This document shows, piece after piece, positions 1 through 8,674 of a stretch of DNA of 57,270 nucleotides. The notes beneath the pieces are model-generated. The model saw nothing but the letters and a program-made list of their open reading frames with translations. It did not search any database and was not told the DNA's origin. Position numbers and translations under genes: made by a program. How positions within the stretch are numbered: the first letter of the stretch is position 1; each line of letters starts with the position of its first letter. This DNA comes from a bacterium (lineage in GTDB: Bacteria > Bacillota > Limnochordia > DTU080 > RSA5). The stretch spans positions 1 through 57,270 of the forward strand of contig PKEU01000060.1 of the NCBI GenBank assembly GCA_002919195.1, written 5' to 3'.

Positions 1-2301
1 GCCTTTGATCACCTGCACCGTCCCAGGGATCACCGCCCGGTCGACAGCGGAGACAAACTCGTGGCTTGCCCGGGCGTCAGAAAGGACGACGCTTTCCCCA
101 GGGACGAGACCAAGCCGCTCTGCATCCTCGGGATGGAAGATAGCTTCCGCTTTGGGCCGGGCCCGGCGAAACGCCGTGTCGAAGTAGGCGGTGCCGCCCC
201 CGGCGTAGAGCCTTTCCACCGGCACGAGGACCAGGCCCTCGCCGTCGGTCTTTTCGCCGACCGCCTCGGGCTTGGCACCAGGCAGCACGAGCATCTCGGC
301 TGGAGCCGCAGGCATCCGCTCCGACTCGGTCCACCCTACCAAGTGCTGGATCTCCCATGCCAGCTCCTGCTCGGAACCGACGAGTCTCACGCCCATGGCC
401 TGCGCCACGGCCGCAAAGATGGCACCATCTGCCAGCGCTTGGCCTTGGGCGTCCATCGCCTGCTCCACCCGCTGCACGGTGCCGTCGAGAGCCGTGTAAC
501 GCCCCGTCTTTTCTGGAAACGCCGCGGCGGGCAGGACGATATCGGCCTTCATCGCCGTCTCCGTCAAAAAGAGGTCCTGCACGACGACAAACGGCACTCT
601 CTCCAGCGCATCCTCGACCAGAGCCCGGTCCGGATGCGTCGCGAGGAGGTTGGCGCTGACAAGGTACAGCGCCTGGATTTGACCGGCCGCTGCCTTCCTC
701 AGCATCTCCGTCGTATCGAAGCCCACGCCCTCGGGGAGCTTGGTGTGCCACGCCTGCTCGACGCGACGGCGGGCGCTTTCATCCGAGACAGAGGCGTAGC
801 CGGGGAAGCGCCCAGGGTGCACCCCCATCGCCTCGGCTCCCCAAGCGTTGGTCTGTTCACCCGCGATCAACAAATGAACCTGCGCCCCCGCTTGCTGGAG
901 CTTGCGCAAAAACCCAGCCAGGGCCGCGCCGGTCGCAGCGTTTCGCCCGCTCCAGAGGACCACCACACGCCCTTTGTCTTTAAACAACTCAAAGAGCTCG
1001 TCCGAAGCGAGCACTTGGCCGATCTCCTCTTCCAAAGCAGGGAAGGCCTTGAGCCCGGGACGGTACTTGGGCATCGCCGGCCCTACGGCAGCCAACAAAG
1101 CTTTGCCACGCTCGGCCGCCCGGCGGATTCTCAAGTCGACGACAGGGATCCGCTCCGCGGGCAAAAGATCGACGAGCAAAACCGCATTGGCCCGGCTGAT
1201 GTCCGCGATCCGCCCCGGAAACTCGGCGCTGGAGGCCACGTACTGCTCTCCCACCCGCCAGTCGACGTTGGGAGTGCCAAAGACGACCCGGGCCAGCTTC
1301 TGGAAGAGGTACGCCTCCTCGTTGCTCAGGCGGCCGCCGCCAATCGCGCCGATGGCTTCGCCGCCGTGATCGCGGCGGATGTTGCGCAGCCGCACGCTGA
1401 TCTCCGACAACGCCTCGTCCCATGAAACCGGGACAAACTGGCCGTTCTTTTTGAGCAGGGGCCGGAGGATCCGCTCCTCGCTGTGGACGTAGCGGTAGTT
1501 AAAGCGGCCCCGGTCGCACAGCCAGCCGTTGTCCATCTCAGGGTTGTCGCGCGAGATGATTCTCAACAGCTCGCCAAACCGAAAATCGAGATGGACGTTG
1601 CACCCGGCGGAGCAACCCACGCAGACCGCGGGCACTCGGGAGAGGTCCCAAGGCCGCGCCTTAAAGCGGTAGATGTCGGATGTGAGCGCGCCCACCGGAC
1701 AAAGCTCGATGGTGTTGCCGGCGAAATAGGAGTTAAAGGGCTCGCCATCGGCCGTGGTGACGTAGGCCTCGTGCGCCCTTTGCTCGACCACCAGATGGTC
1801 CTCTTGCGAAATCTCCCGGTCAAAGCGTGTGCACCGGCGGCACAGGATGCAGCGCTCCTGGTCGAAGACGATGAATTGACCCAAGTTGACCGCCTTAGGC
1901 TTTCGCACCTTGGGGTCGAGCGAGCGGCTGATCGTGGGACCATACCGGAACGTATGATCCTGCAGCGGGCACTCGCCGCCCTTGTCGCAGATCGGGCAGT
2001 CAAGGGGGTGGTTGAGGAGCAAAAACTCGATGACCCCTTGTTGCAGCCTCTGCACCAAGGGCGTGTTGGTCCTGACCACCATCCCGTCGGAGACGGGCAT
2101 CGTGCAGGCCGTCACCGGCTTTCGCTGGCCTTCAACCTCCACCAAGCACATCCGGCAAAGGCCCGCGGGATCCAGTTTGGGATGGTAGCAAAAAACGGGG
2201 ATTTCAATGCCAACCATTTTCGCCGCCTCGACCAGCAGCATTCCCTTGGGCACTTGGGCCTGCCGGTCGTTGACGGTGATGGTGACCAGCTCTTGACTCA
2301 C
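1..2301 (-). CDS. nuoG: NADH-quinone oxidoreductase subunit G (3' end beyond window)
   Basis: This is the iron-sulfur subunit of the NADH-oxidising arm of complex I. Reading leftwards from a GTG at 2301, the protein opens with a plant-ferredoxin-like [2Fe-2S] region (FCYHPKLDPAGLCRMC). It is followed by the His-Cys cluster motif HPLDCPICDKGGECPLQ, a CILCRRC/ELCPVGAL ferredoxin pair, and a molybdopterin-oxidoreductase-type CVGCSVGC motif with a fourth Cys (WLCDRG). The molybdopterin-like domain continues to the window edge, so the gene is cut at its 3' end. The GTG overlaps the nuoF stop in a GTGA arrangement, with GGAGGT nine bases upstream, which implies translational coupling. The extra N7-type cluster Cys set is present, as in NuoG rather than a plain formate dehydrogenase. 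Identification is secure; total length cannot be seen. Confidence 0.95.
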   Translation of the reverse strand, partial: MSQELVTITVNDRQAQVPKGMLLVEAAKMVGIEIPVFCYHPKLDPAGLCRMCLVEVEGQRKPVTACTMPVSDGMVVRTNTPLVQRLQQGVIEFLLLNHPLDCPICDKGGECPLQDHTFRYGPTISRSLDPKVRKPKAVNLGQFIVFDQERCILCRRCTRFDREISQEDHLVVEQRAHEAYVTTADGEPFNSYFAGNTIELCPVGALTSDIYRFKARPWDLSRVPAVCVGCSAGCNVHLDFRFGELLRIISRDNPEMDNGWLCDRGRFNYRYVHSEERILRPLLKKNGQFVPVSWDEALSEISVRLRNIRRDHGGEAIGAIGGGRLSNEEAYLFQKLARVVFGTPNVDWRVGEQYVASSAEFPGRIADISRANAVLLVDLLPAERIPVVDLRIRRAAERGKALLAAVGPAMPKYRPGLKAFPALEEEIGQVLASDELFELFKDKGRVVVLWSGRNAATGAALAGFLRKLQQAGAQVHLLIAGEQTNAWGAEAMGVHPGRFPGYASVSDESARRRVEQAWHTKLPEGVGFDTTEMLRKAAAGQIQALYLVSANLLATHPDRALVEDALERVPFVVVQDLFLTETAMKADIVLPAAAFPEKTGRYTALDGTVQRVEQAMDAQGQALADGAIFAAVAQAMGVRLVGSEQELAWEIQHLVGWTESERMPAAPAEMLVLPGAKPEAVGEKTDGEGLVLVPVERLYAGGGTAYFDTAFRRARPKAEAIFHPEDAERLGLVPGESVVLSDARASHEFVSAVDRAVIPGTVQVIKG

Positions 2302-3584
2302 GCCGAACGCACCTCCAGTGAGTGCACGCCGCAGGCCTTCCCTCTCACGTGGGCCTCAAATTCGTCGGCGAAGTGAGTCAGCACCGACTGCAAAAAGGTG
2401 ATGGAAAAGTCCGAGAGGAGGCAGATGGTCGTGCCGCTCATCTTTTCCTTGAGGCTCCGCAGCACTTCCAGGTCGTGCATGGTGCCCTCACCCCGCTCGA
2501 TGCGGCGCAGGATGCGGGCCGTCCACGCCGTCCCTTCGCGGCACGGCGTGCACTGGCCGCACGACTCATGGGAGAAAAACTCGGCGTAGTAGAGCGCAGT
2601 GCGCACCATGCACACGGTGTTGTCAAAGACGATGACGCCTGCGGTGCCCAGGATCGAACCCGCCGCCGGCACCGAATCGAAGTCGAGGGGGAGGTCAAGG
2701 TGCTCCGGCAAGAGAACCGGCGAGGAAGCCCCGCCCGGCTGAACAGCCTTGAGCGTCCGCCCGGGGAGCAGCCCGCCGGCATGCTCCTCGAGGAGTTCTC
2801 TCAACGTCACACCCAGAGGCAGCTCGTAGTTTCCAGGCCGCCTCACCATGCCGCTGACGGAAAAGATCTTGGTACCCGGGCTCTTTTCCGTGCCAATCGA
2901 CAAAAACCAGTCCGCGCCCCGGTCGACGATAAAAGGAACGTTGCACAAGGTCTCCACGTTGTTGACGACCGTGGGCATCCCATAAAGCCCGGAGACAGCG
3001 GGAAACGGGGGCTTAAGCCGCGGCTCGCCGCGGCCGCCCTCCAGGGAGCTCAAAAGCCCCGTCTCTTCGCCGCAAATGTAGGCGCCCGCCCCGCGATGGA
3101 CGGTGATCTCTTGCGAAAATCCGGTGCCAAGGATATTGTCGCCCACGTACCCCTTGGCCTTGGCCTGGGCCAGGGCTTTCACGAGGACGTCGTAGCCCCG
3201 CTTAAACTCACCCCGGATGTAGATAAACGACTGCGCGGCCTTGGTAGCGTACGCCGCGAGCAAAATCCCCTCGATCAGGAGGTGGGGGTTGTACTCGATC
3301 AACATCTTGTTGTTAAACGTGCCTGGCTCGCTCTCGTCGGCGTTGCAGCAGAGGTAGCGGGGACGGCCGTCATCAGGGAGAAAGCCCCACTTGACGCCCG
3401 CGGGGAAGCCCGCGCCGCCGCGGCCGCGCAAGTTGGCCTTTTTCACCTCGGCGTGCACGTCTTCGGGCGTCATCTGCTTGAGCGCTTTGCGAAGCGCCTG
3501 ATAACCACCCTGCTTTTCGTACACTTCTATATCGACGAGATCGAGCTCCCCGATCCCCTTGGTCAATACCGGCTCAAATGCCAC
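2298..3584 (-). CDS. nuoF: NADH-quinone oxidoreductase subunit F
   Basis: This 428-residue subunit binds NADH and FMN and passes electrons to the Fe-S chain of complex I. Visible signatures are GRGGAGFPAGVKWGF (NADH/FMN site), CNADESEPGTFNNK, the GEETGLLSSLEGG loop, and near the C-terminus SCGQCTPCREGT, which provides cysteines for the N3 [4Fe-4S] cluster. Length matches the family. The GTG start at 3584 has a GGGGGG ribosome-binding site seven bases upstream. It sits 14 bases after nuoE and overlaps nuoG by four bases, so E, F and G form one translational block (the NADH dehydrogenase module). Confidence 0.97.
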   Translation of the reverse strand: MAFEPVLTKGIGELDLVDIEVYEKQGGYQALRKALKQMTPEDVHAEVKKANLRGRGGAGFPAGVKWGFLPDDGRPRYLCCNADESEPGTFNNKMLIEYNPHLLIEGILLAAYATKAAQSFIYIRGEFKRGYDVLVKALAQAKAKGYVGDNILGTGFSQEITVHRGAGAYICGEETGLLSSLEGGRGEPRLKPPFPAVSGLYGMPTVVNNVETLCNVPFIVDRGADWFLSIGTEKSPGTKIFSVSGMVRRPGNYELPLGVTLRELLEEHAGGLLPGRTLKAVQPGGASSPVLLPEHLDLPLDFDSVPAAGSILGTAGVIVFDNTVCMVRTALYYAEFFSHESCGQCTPCREGTAWTARILRRIERGEGTMHDLEVLRSLKEKMSGTTICLLSDFSITFLQSVLTHFADEFEAHVRGKACGVHSLEVRSA

Positions 3585-3598
3585 GGGTGAACCCCCCG

Positions 3599-4138
3599 TC
3601 AGAGGGCCTTGACCGGCGGAATTCCAAACCGATCGGAAATGGCCGCCGGGTCCTCGCCCTTCTTGATCAGCTCGATGATTTCATCGGCTCGTTCAAACGT
3701 CACGTTGCCGCAGTACTCCAAGTTGACCTGCAGCGCGGGAGCGCCGTCGCAGGCGGCGATGCACTCCCCGGTGACCAGCAAGGTGATCAACCCGTCGGGG
3801 GTCGTCTCCCCCACCTTGATCCCCAAGCGCTGCTCAAGGTACCGGGTGAGTTCGGCCGCTCCCGAGAGCCCGCAGGCGATGTTACCGCAGACCGTGATCA
3901 CGTACTTGCCCATGGGCCTGCGATAAAAGAGCGAGTAAAAGGAGCAGACGGATTCGACCAGCGACTTGGACACACCCAAGATTTCGGCGATCGCTTCCAC
4001 GTCTTCATCGGCTATCCAGCCACGCTCTTCTTGAGCGAGATGCAAAAGCGGCATCATCGCCGAACGCTTTTGAGGATAGCGGCCGATAATCTCCTCGATG
4101 TCTTGTTTGCGCTTCTCCACCCACGCGGGAGTGCTCAT
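3599..4138 (-). CDS. nuoE: NADH-quinone oxidoreductase subunit E
   Basis: This is a thioredoxin-fold [2Fe-2S] subunit (179 aa) of the NADH module. The four cluster ligands appear as CGNIAC and CIAAC, with the usual spacing between the pairs. The N-terminal helical region (KRSAMMPLLHLAQEERGW) is typical of the family. The ATG at 4138 overlaps the nuoD stop as ATGA. The presence of E, F and G shows that this complex I is the 14-subunit NADH-using type rather than the 11-subunit ferredoxin/F420 type, although nuoH-N lie outside the window. Confidence 0.96.
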   Translation of the reverse strand: MSTPAWVEKRKQDIEEIIGRYPQKRSAMMPLLHLAQEERGWIADEDVEAIAEILGVSKSLVESVCSFYSLFYRRPMGKYVITVCGNIACGLSGAAELTRYLEQRLGIKVGETTPDGLITLLVTGECIAACDGAPALQVNLEYCGNVTFERADEIIELIKKGEDPAAISDRFGIPPVKAL

Positions 4139-5373
4139 CGGTCAACCTCCCCAAAGACGGGATCGACGGTGGCCACCACGGCGACCAAGTCAGCGACCAG
4201 TTCGCCGCGCACCATTTCCGGAATGGCGAACACGTTGTAAAAGGCCGGTGGCCGCGTCCTCACCCGCCACGGCTTGTTTTTGCCGTTGGAGACCACATAG
4301 TAGCCGATCTCCCCCCGCGGGCTTTCGATGCTGACATAGACCTCGCCCTCGGGCACGTCAAAACCGTACGAGACCAACTTGAAGTGGTGGATGAGCGCCT
4401 CCATGTTTTCCCGCACTTCGTGCTTGGGCGGCCGGACGATCTTGCGGTCGTCGATCTGCCACGGCCCCTCGGGAAGCCGCTGGAGCGCCTGCACACAGAT
4501 CTTGTGGCTTTCGCGAAGCTCTTGCATCCGGACCAGGTAGCGGTCGTAACAGTCGCCGTTGGTCCCAAGCGGCACCTTAAAGTCAAATTCTTCGTACCCG
4601 CAGTACGGAAAGGCCTTGCGCACGTCATAATCGATGCCGCAAGCCCTTAAATTGGGCCCCGTGAGCCCGTAGGCGATGGCCTTGTCCTTGCTGATCGCGC
4701 CGATCCCCTTGAGACGGTCCAGAAAAATCGGGTTTTCGTCGAGAATCGCGTGCAGCTCGTCGAGCCGCTTAGGGAACCGGTCGAGAAACTCCTGAACCAT
4801 CTGGACGAAGTTATCGGGAACGTCGTTGGCCAACCCGCCGATCCGGATGTAGCTGGGATTCATGCGGGCGCCGGTCACTTCTTCAAAGATGTCGAGGATG
4901 GCCTCGCGAATATCAAAGGCATAGAAGAAGCCACTCATCATGCCCATGTCAAGCACGGTGGTCCCAAGCCACACAAGGTGGCTCGCGATCCTTTGTAACT
5001 CGACCATCAGCACCCGGATGTAGCGGGCCCTTTCAGGCACTTCGATGCCGAGAAGCTTTTCCACCGCGAGGACGTAAGCCAAGTTATTTGAAAGCGGCGA
5101 GAGGTAGTCCATCCGGTCGATTACCGTGATGGCCTGCTGCCAGGTAAGATTCTCCGCCGTCTTTTCAATGCCCGTGTGCAAAAAGCCGATCTCCGGGACG
5201 CAATTGACCACCCGCTCCCCTTCCAGCTCGAGGATCAGGCGGAGCACGCCGTGGGTGCTCGGGTGGTGCGGGCCCACGCTGATGATCATGCGATCGCCTT
5301 CTGCCGCCTCCACCCGGTATCCCCGGGGATCGGGATGTTCCAAGGGAAGACCTGCCGGATCCAGTTTGGCCAT
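4135..5373 (-). CDS. nuoD: NADH-quinone oxidoreductase subunit D
   Basis: This is the 49-kDa subunit, which lines the quinone pocket (412 aa from the chosen start). Family signatures include VGPHHPSTHGVLRL near the N-terminus, GFLHTGIEKTAENL, and the terminal FxEVDR-type ending. An open frame extends upstream to 5502, but that part lies inside nuoC. The ATG at 5373 (MAKLDPAG) follows the nuoC stop by nine bases with an AGGTAGGG ribosome-binding site, so it is taken as the start. The stop overlaps nuoE. The position between C and E is the standard nuo order. Confidence 0.96.
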   Translation of the reverse strand: MAKLDPAGLPLEHPDPRGYRVEAAEGDRMIISVGPHHPSTHGVLRLILELEGERVVNCVPEIGFLHTGIEKTAENLTWQQAITVIDRMDYLSPLSNNLAYVLAVEKLLGIEVPERARYIRVLMVELQRIASHLVWLGTTVLDMGMMSGFFYAFDIREAILDIFEEVTGARMNPSYIRIGGLANDVPDNFVQMVQEFLDRFPKRLDELHAILDENPIFLDRLKGIGAISKDKAIAYGLTGPNLRACGIDYDVRKAFPYCGYEEFDFKVPLGTNGDCYDRYLVRMQELRESHKICVQALQRLPEGPWQIDDRKIVRPPKHEVRENMEALIHHFKLVSYGFDVPEGEVYVSIESPRGEIGYYVVSNGKNKPWRVRTRPPAFYNVFAIPEMVRGELVADLVAVVATVDPVFGEVDR

Positions 5374-5381
5374 CTCGCACC

Positions 5382-5903
5382 CTACCTTTCCCCGGCCAGC
5401 TTCGGGGCGTGGAAGCGGTTTTTCTCCGCGGCAAACCGCGCCTCCAGCTTTTCCCGGGGCCCTCTTAACGGATAATCCTTGCGGAGGGGGTGCCCCTCCC
5501 AATCATAAGGCATCAAGATGCGCGTCAGATTGGGGTGGCCGGTAAAGACCACGCCAAAGAGGTCATACACCTCGCGCTCCGCCGGGTCGGCCGCAGGCCA
5601 AATGGCCGCCAGCGAAGGCACTTCCGGCCGTTCGTCCGGCGGGCTGCACCGCAAGCGGACGCGCCTTCGATTTTTCATGTCCAGGAAATGATAGACGACT
5701 TCAAAGCGGGGCGAACGCGGGTAATAATCGACGCCGCCCACATCCAAGAGCATTTCGAAACCTACCTCTTTGAGGTAGGTCGCCACGTCCACCAGTGCCC
5801 GGGGTTCGACCCGATACTGGGGAATCTCGAAGGGTGTCTCGAGAGGCGCCACTTGATCGCCGAACTTCTCCACGAGCGCCTCGGTCAGTGCTTCAGGCTT
5901 CAC
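5382..5903 (-). CDS. nuoC: NADH-quinone oxidoreductase subunit C
   Basis: This is the 30-kDa peripheral-arm subunit (173 aa) that packs against NuoD. The family core ERExYDLxGxxFxGHPNLxRIL is visible as [18 protein letters not shown], followed by [13 protein letters not shown]. It is a separate gene here, not fused to nuoD as in enterobacteria. The GTG start at 5903 lies within the end of nuoB (11-base overlap), which suggests translational coupling. Slightly later starts are possible but would cut the conserved N-terminal helix. Confidence 0.95.
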   Translation of the reverse strand: MKPEALTEALVEKFGDQVAPLETPFEIPQYRVEPRALVDVATYLKEVGFEMLLDVGGVDYYPRSPRFEVVYHFLDMKNRRRVRLRCSPPDERPEVPSLAAIWPAADPAEREVYDLFGVVFTGHPNLTRILMPYDWEGHPLRKDYPLRGPREKLEARFAAEKNRFHAPKLAGER

Positions 5904-6378
5904 GCGCCATCACACCACCCTTCGCGCGCCCCTGCGCGATCGACTCCTTCAACTTCATGATGGCGTGGAGCACCGCATCGGGCGTCGGCGGGCAGCCCGG
6001 CACGTACACGTCGACAGGGAGGACCCGATCGACGCCCTGAACAATGGCGTAGTTGTCAAAGATGCCACCACTCGAGGCGCAGGCTCCCATCGCGATGACC
6101 CACTTGGGCTCCGGCATCTGCTGGTACACCTGCTGGATGACCGGGACCATCTTGAGCGACAACCTGCCCGAGACGATCATGAGGTCCGCCTGGCGCGGCG
6201 ACGCCCGCATCACCTCCGAACCAAAGCGGGCAGCATCATAACGCGGCCCCACCAGGTTCATCATCTCGATCGCGCAACACGCCAGGCCAAAGGTGAGCGG
6301 CCAAATCGATGACTTTTGCGCCCAGCGCACAAACTTATCGATCGTCGTGACAAAAAACTGGCCATTGGTCATTTCCAC
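5893..6378 (-). CDS. nuoB: NADH-quinone oxidoreductase subunit B
   Basis: NuoB carries the last iron-sulfur cluster (N2) of complex I. Motifs are the adjacent cysteines in [25 protein letters not shown] and [12 protein letters not shown], which supply the four ligands. Several starts are possible. GTG at 6378 has GGGGGGA six bases upstream; ATG at 6372 overlaps the nuoA stop as ATGA; a frame reaching 6399 also exists but lies inside nuoA. Either of the first two gives a protein of about 160 residues, the normal size. It acts at the junction between the hydrophilic arm and the membrane arm. Confidence 0.95.
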   Translation of the reverse strand: MEMTNGQFFVTTIDKFVRWAQKSSIWPLTFGLACCAIEMMNLVGPRYDAARFGSEVMRASPRQADLMIVSGRLSLKMVPVIQQVYQQMPEPKWVIAMGACASSGGIFDNYAIVQGVDRVLPVDVYVPGCPPTPDAVLHAIMKLKESIAQGRAKGGVMAREA

Positions 6379-6737
6379 GACAATCCCCCCTTTTTCCACT
6401 CGTACGCGTACCCGACGCCCAATACCGCCACATAGATCGCCATGGCTCCTAGCGCATAAGCGCCGAGCCCCGCATTCTTAAACTCTTTGAGCAACACCGC
6501 CCAGGGATAAAATGACGCAGCCTCGACGTCAAAGATGACAAAGAGCATCGCGACGTGATAGAAGCTCACCGGAAAACGACCGTGGAGGGGCGGTGTCGGA
6601 AAACCGCTTTCGTAAGGCAGATACTTTTGCGGTTCGTGTTGTTTGGGGCCGAGGTAGGATGCGGCGAGTGAAAGTAAGATGGGGACCGCCAGAGCAACGA
6701 CGAGGTAGATCAGGAGAGGCAAATAAACTTCGCCCAT
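6369..6737 (-). CDS. nuoA: NADH-quinone oxidoreductase subunit A
   Basis: This 122-aa membrane subunit is the first gene of the nuo operon. Three hydrophobic segments are visible (about residues 5-25, 60-80 and 90-110), together with the family motif [11 protein letters not shown] and the acidic [14 protein letters not shown] segment of the second transmembrane helix. The ATG at 6737 has AGGAGG eight bases upstream. A promoter with near-consensus elements lies about 45-70 bases upstream, so transcription of A through G probably begins here. Confidence 0.95.
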   Translation of the reverse strand: MGEVYLPLLIYLVVALAVPILLSLAASYLGPKQHEPQKYLPYESGFPTPPLHGRFPVSFYHVAMLFVIFDVEAASFYPWAVLLKEFKNAGLGAYALGAMAIYVAVLGVGYAYEWKKGGLSWK

Positions 6738-6770
6738 GGGCTGTTCCTCCTGATGGAGCCCTTAAAAAAT

Positions 6771-6825
6771 TTTGTGCTCATGATATCATACGCCTTTTGA
6801 TTTGTAAAGTGAACACGAGCACAAA
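6771..6825. repeat. Inverted repeat flanking the nuo promoter
   Basis: TTTGTGCTCATG at 6771-6782 is the inverted copy of CACGAGCACAAA at 6814-6825, with 11 of 12 positions pairing. The left arm covers the -10 box and probable start point; the right arm lies just upstream of the -35 box. The arm centres are 43 bases apart, about four helical turns. This is what a repressor binding two sites, or a dimer bridging the promoter, would use, but no regulator is identified. Confidence 0.6.
6780..6808 (-). promoter_or_regulatory. Sigma-A promoter of the nuo operon
   Basis: On the minus strand a -35 TTTACA (6803-6808) and a -10 TATCAT (6780-6785) are separated by 17 bases. The predicted transcription start near 6773 leaves a leader of about 36 bases before nuoA, including its AGGAGG site. 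The promoter is framed by the inverted repeat annotated separately. Matches are five of six and five of six to consensus, with ideal spacing. Confidence 0.75.
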
Positions 6826-6854
6826 GTCATGCTTCTCCCCAGCGTATGCCCTGT

Positions 6855-7085
6855 TTAGGTCCCTTCCCCAGGCGGTTTTCGCAGCACGTTCCATTCTTTG
6901 AGCCGCTCTGTAAACATATCCAGGTCTCCATATTTAGCCAAGAGGACCCTTTGTTCCCTCCTCGCGAGCCACAAATGACGCAAAAGGTACCAGCACAGCC
7001 ACGGAAAGAGCGTCACTCCTACAAGGAACGCCAAAGCGATCGCAACCTTCAACGGCCAGAGAAGCCCTCCCTCATCGCGTCTCAC
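6855..7085 (-). CDS. Small single-span membrane protein, hypothetical
   Basis: This 76-residue frame begins with GTGA overlapping the stop of the M20 peptidase gene, which argues for coupled translation. One hydrophobic segment (about residues 12-34, LKVAIALAFLVGVTLFPWLC) is followed by a basic patch (LARREQR) and a charged tail. It ends shortly before the inverted repeat upstream of nuoA. I recognise no family. Its tight overlap and the plausible membrane topology make it likely real, but a spurious frame in GC-rich DNA is not excluded. Confidence 0.5.
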   Translation of the reverse strand: MRRDEGGLLWPLKVAIALAFLVGVTLFPWLCWYLLRHLWLARREQRVLLAKYGDLDMFTERLKEWNVLRKPPGEGT

Positions 7086-8224
7086 GGGGATGTGGCCAAT
7101 GCGAGCACCATCTCAGTCAACTTGACCAGCTCTTCTACCGGCATGCTCTCTCGGAAGCTGTGAATCGCCTCAAAACCCACACCCAAGACGGCAGTGGGAA
7201 GCCCCTTCGCGTTAAAGATATTCGCATCGCTGCCTCCACCCGTCGCCTTGACCACCGGGGTTCTCCCGATCTTGCGCGCCGCAGCCTTGGCCCGCCGGAT
7301 CGGCTCAGACTCTTCATCCAGCCGAAATCCCTCATAGGCCAAGCGCACATCCCACGTCGCCCGGCCGCCGCTGGCGGCCGCCGCCCCCTCAATGGCCCGG
7401 GTCATGTTTTGGACCTGCCTCTTCGCCTTTTCGGGATCGAGGCTGCGGGCTTCGGCCCGGATCTCGGCTCGCTCCGGCACAACGTTGGTGGGTCCGCCCC
7501 CAGCGATATAACCTACGTTGGCGGTGGTCTCAAGATCGATCCGGCCCAGGTCCATTCGGCTCACCGCCTGCGCTGCGATCTTGATCGCGTTGAGCCCGCG
7601 CTCTGGCTCGATGCCGGCGTGGGCCGCCCGGCCGAAAAACTGGGCCTCGATAATGTAATGCGTGGGCGCCCGCGCGATGATGGTGCCCACCGGCCCCTCG
7701 GCATCGAGGACAAAGCCCACTTTGCTCCGGAGCGCCTCCATGTCGACTTGGGAGGCGCCCACAAGCCCGATCTCTTCACCCACGGTGAGCACCAGCTCCA
7801 GCGGCGCGTGTGAGGCCTCCGTCTCCTGCAACACCCGGCACGCCTCGATGATTGCCGCAAGCCCCGCCGCGTCATCCGCGCCCAAAATGGTGCTGCCATC
7901 GCTTTGAATCCGGCCGTTGACCAGCACGGGCCTTACCCCGACGCCCCCTTCCACCCGGTCGAGGTGCGCCGAAAACATCACCGGCTCCCAATGCTCGCCC
8001 GCGCCCCGGCCCGGTTTGGTCGCGATGATATTGCCCACCTCTCCACCGAGGCGCCGGCCCGCGTCGTCTTCACGGACGTGAAAACCGAGGGCGACGAGAT
8101 GCTCCCACACAATTTCGAAGACGGGCCTCTCTCTCAGCGGAGCGCTGTCCGCCCGGCATAATTGCATCAAAAGGTCGACAAGCCTTTCCTGCTGCACCGC
8201 GCCGACGACGTCTATGGCGCTCAT
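7082..8224 (-). CDS. M20 family metallopeptidase (peptidase T-like)
   Basis: This 380-residue zinc peptidase resembles PepT/YqjE-type tripeptidases of the M20 family. Visible metal-binding and catalytic motifs are FSAHLDRV (His-x-Asp), ILGADDAAGLAA (bridging Asp), TVGEEIGLVGA (catalytic Glu and a ligand), VLDAEGPVG, and a C-terminal GGGSDANIFNAKG. The dimerisation domain starts around HAGIEPERG. The chosen start is the ATG at 8224 (MSAIDVVG) with AGAGGT seven bases upstream; a longer frame to 8254 lacks a good site. Its job is probably cytoplasmic peptide hydrolysis; substrate unknown. It is followed by an overlapping small membrane protein. Confidence 0.85.
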   Translation of the reverse strand: MSAIDVVGAVQQERLVDLLMQLCRADSAPLRERPVFEIVWEHLVALGFHVREDDAGRRLGGEVGNIIATKPGRGAGEHWEPVMFSAHLDRVEGGVGVRPVLVNGRIQSDGSTILGADDAAGLAAIIEACRVLQETEASHAPLELVLTVGEEIGLVGASQVDMEALRSKVGFVLDAEGPVGTIIARAPTHYIIEAQFFGRAAHAGIEPERGLNAIKIAAQAVSRMDLGRIDLETTANVGYIAGGGPTNVVPERAEIRAEARSLDPEKAKRQVQNMTRAIEGAAAASGGRATWDVRLAYEGFRLDEESEPIRRAKAAARKIGRTPVVKATGGGSDANIFNAKGLPTAVLGVGFEAIHSFRESMPVEELVKLTEMVLALATSP

Positions 8225-8491
8225 TTCGCTCACCTCTGCCCATTCTTTTCGCAAAACTGTTTCCGTTATCCTCGTGGCGATGTAAGGTGGGCTCTGGGGG
8301 AGAGTCGAGAAAATGAATCGCCCCCTTCCGGTCGGAGAAGGGGGCGATTCCAGTGAGGGATGGGCCGGCGGGAAGTCCGGGGGTCGGGGGGGTGGTATTC
8401 TCCGCCGTGCTCCGTCCGGTTGTCTTCATCATAAGACCCGCGCCCCTTGGAAACGGTGACGGCTGTCACACATATGGCACCTATGGATCAC
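8225..8491. other. Non-coding interval upstream of the M20 peptidase
   Basis: No convincing gene was found in these 267 bases. They hold the perfect hairpin annotated separately and a short inverted repeat GTGAC-GGCT-GTCAC at 8456-8469. A 67-codon minus-strand frame (8266-8469) crosses the hairpin and resembles no family. Confidence 0.5.
8315..8350 (-). terminator. Perfect 14-bp hairpin, probable terminator
   Basis: GAATCGCCCCCTTC (8315-8328) pairs perfectly with 8337-8350 around an 8-base loop. On the minus strand the stem is followed by ATTTTC, a short T run, so it could end transcription of the upstream zinc-ribbon gene. The T tract is weak; an mRNA-stabilising or other structure for the peptidase transcript is the alternative. 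Confidence 0.5.
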
Positions 8492-8674
8492 TTAGTTGAG
8501 GTCGTGTGGCTCTAAAGCAGGTGGGCGGACCGGGACGATGTTGGCCGTGCTGCGATCGGGCCTTTCCAGCGGGGCATCGGTAAGGTCTTCTCCGCACTCG
8601 GGGCACACCCAACGGCCCCTGGCGCTCAAACTGTAACTGATGTTGTGGCATCGGCCACACCGCTTCCTTACCAT
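8492..8674 (-). CDS. Small zinc-ribbon protein, hypothetical
   Basis: A 60-residue protein begins at ATG 8674 with GGGAGG six bases upstream. It contains CGRC and, 18 residues later, CPEC, a typical zinc-ribbon spacing, followed by a polar tail with no further motif. It is divergent from the LysM protein gene. The C-x2-C pairs suggest a structural zinc and a possible nucleic-acid or protein adaptor role, but no named family is recognised. Confidence 0.6.
   Translation of the reverse strand: MVRKRCGRCHNISYSLSARGRWVCPECGEDLTDAPLERPDRSTANIVPVRPPALEPHDLN

Noticed and set aside
61-1425. 454-codon plus-strand open frame
   Set aside because: It runs antisense to nuoG, which has clear Fe-S motifs. 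Long antisense frames are expected in GC-rich coding DNA; no family resemblance.
2322-3590. 422-codon plus-strand open frame
   Set aside because: Exact antisense shadow of nuoF with no recognisable protein features.
8266-8469. 67-codon minus-strand frame upstream of the M20 peptidase
   Set aside because: It crosses a perfect hairpin, has no good ribosome-binding site and resembles no family.
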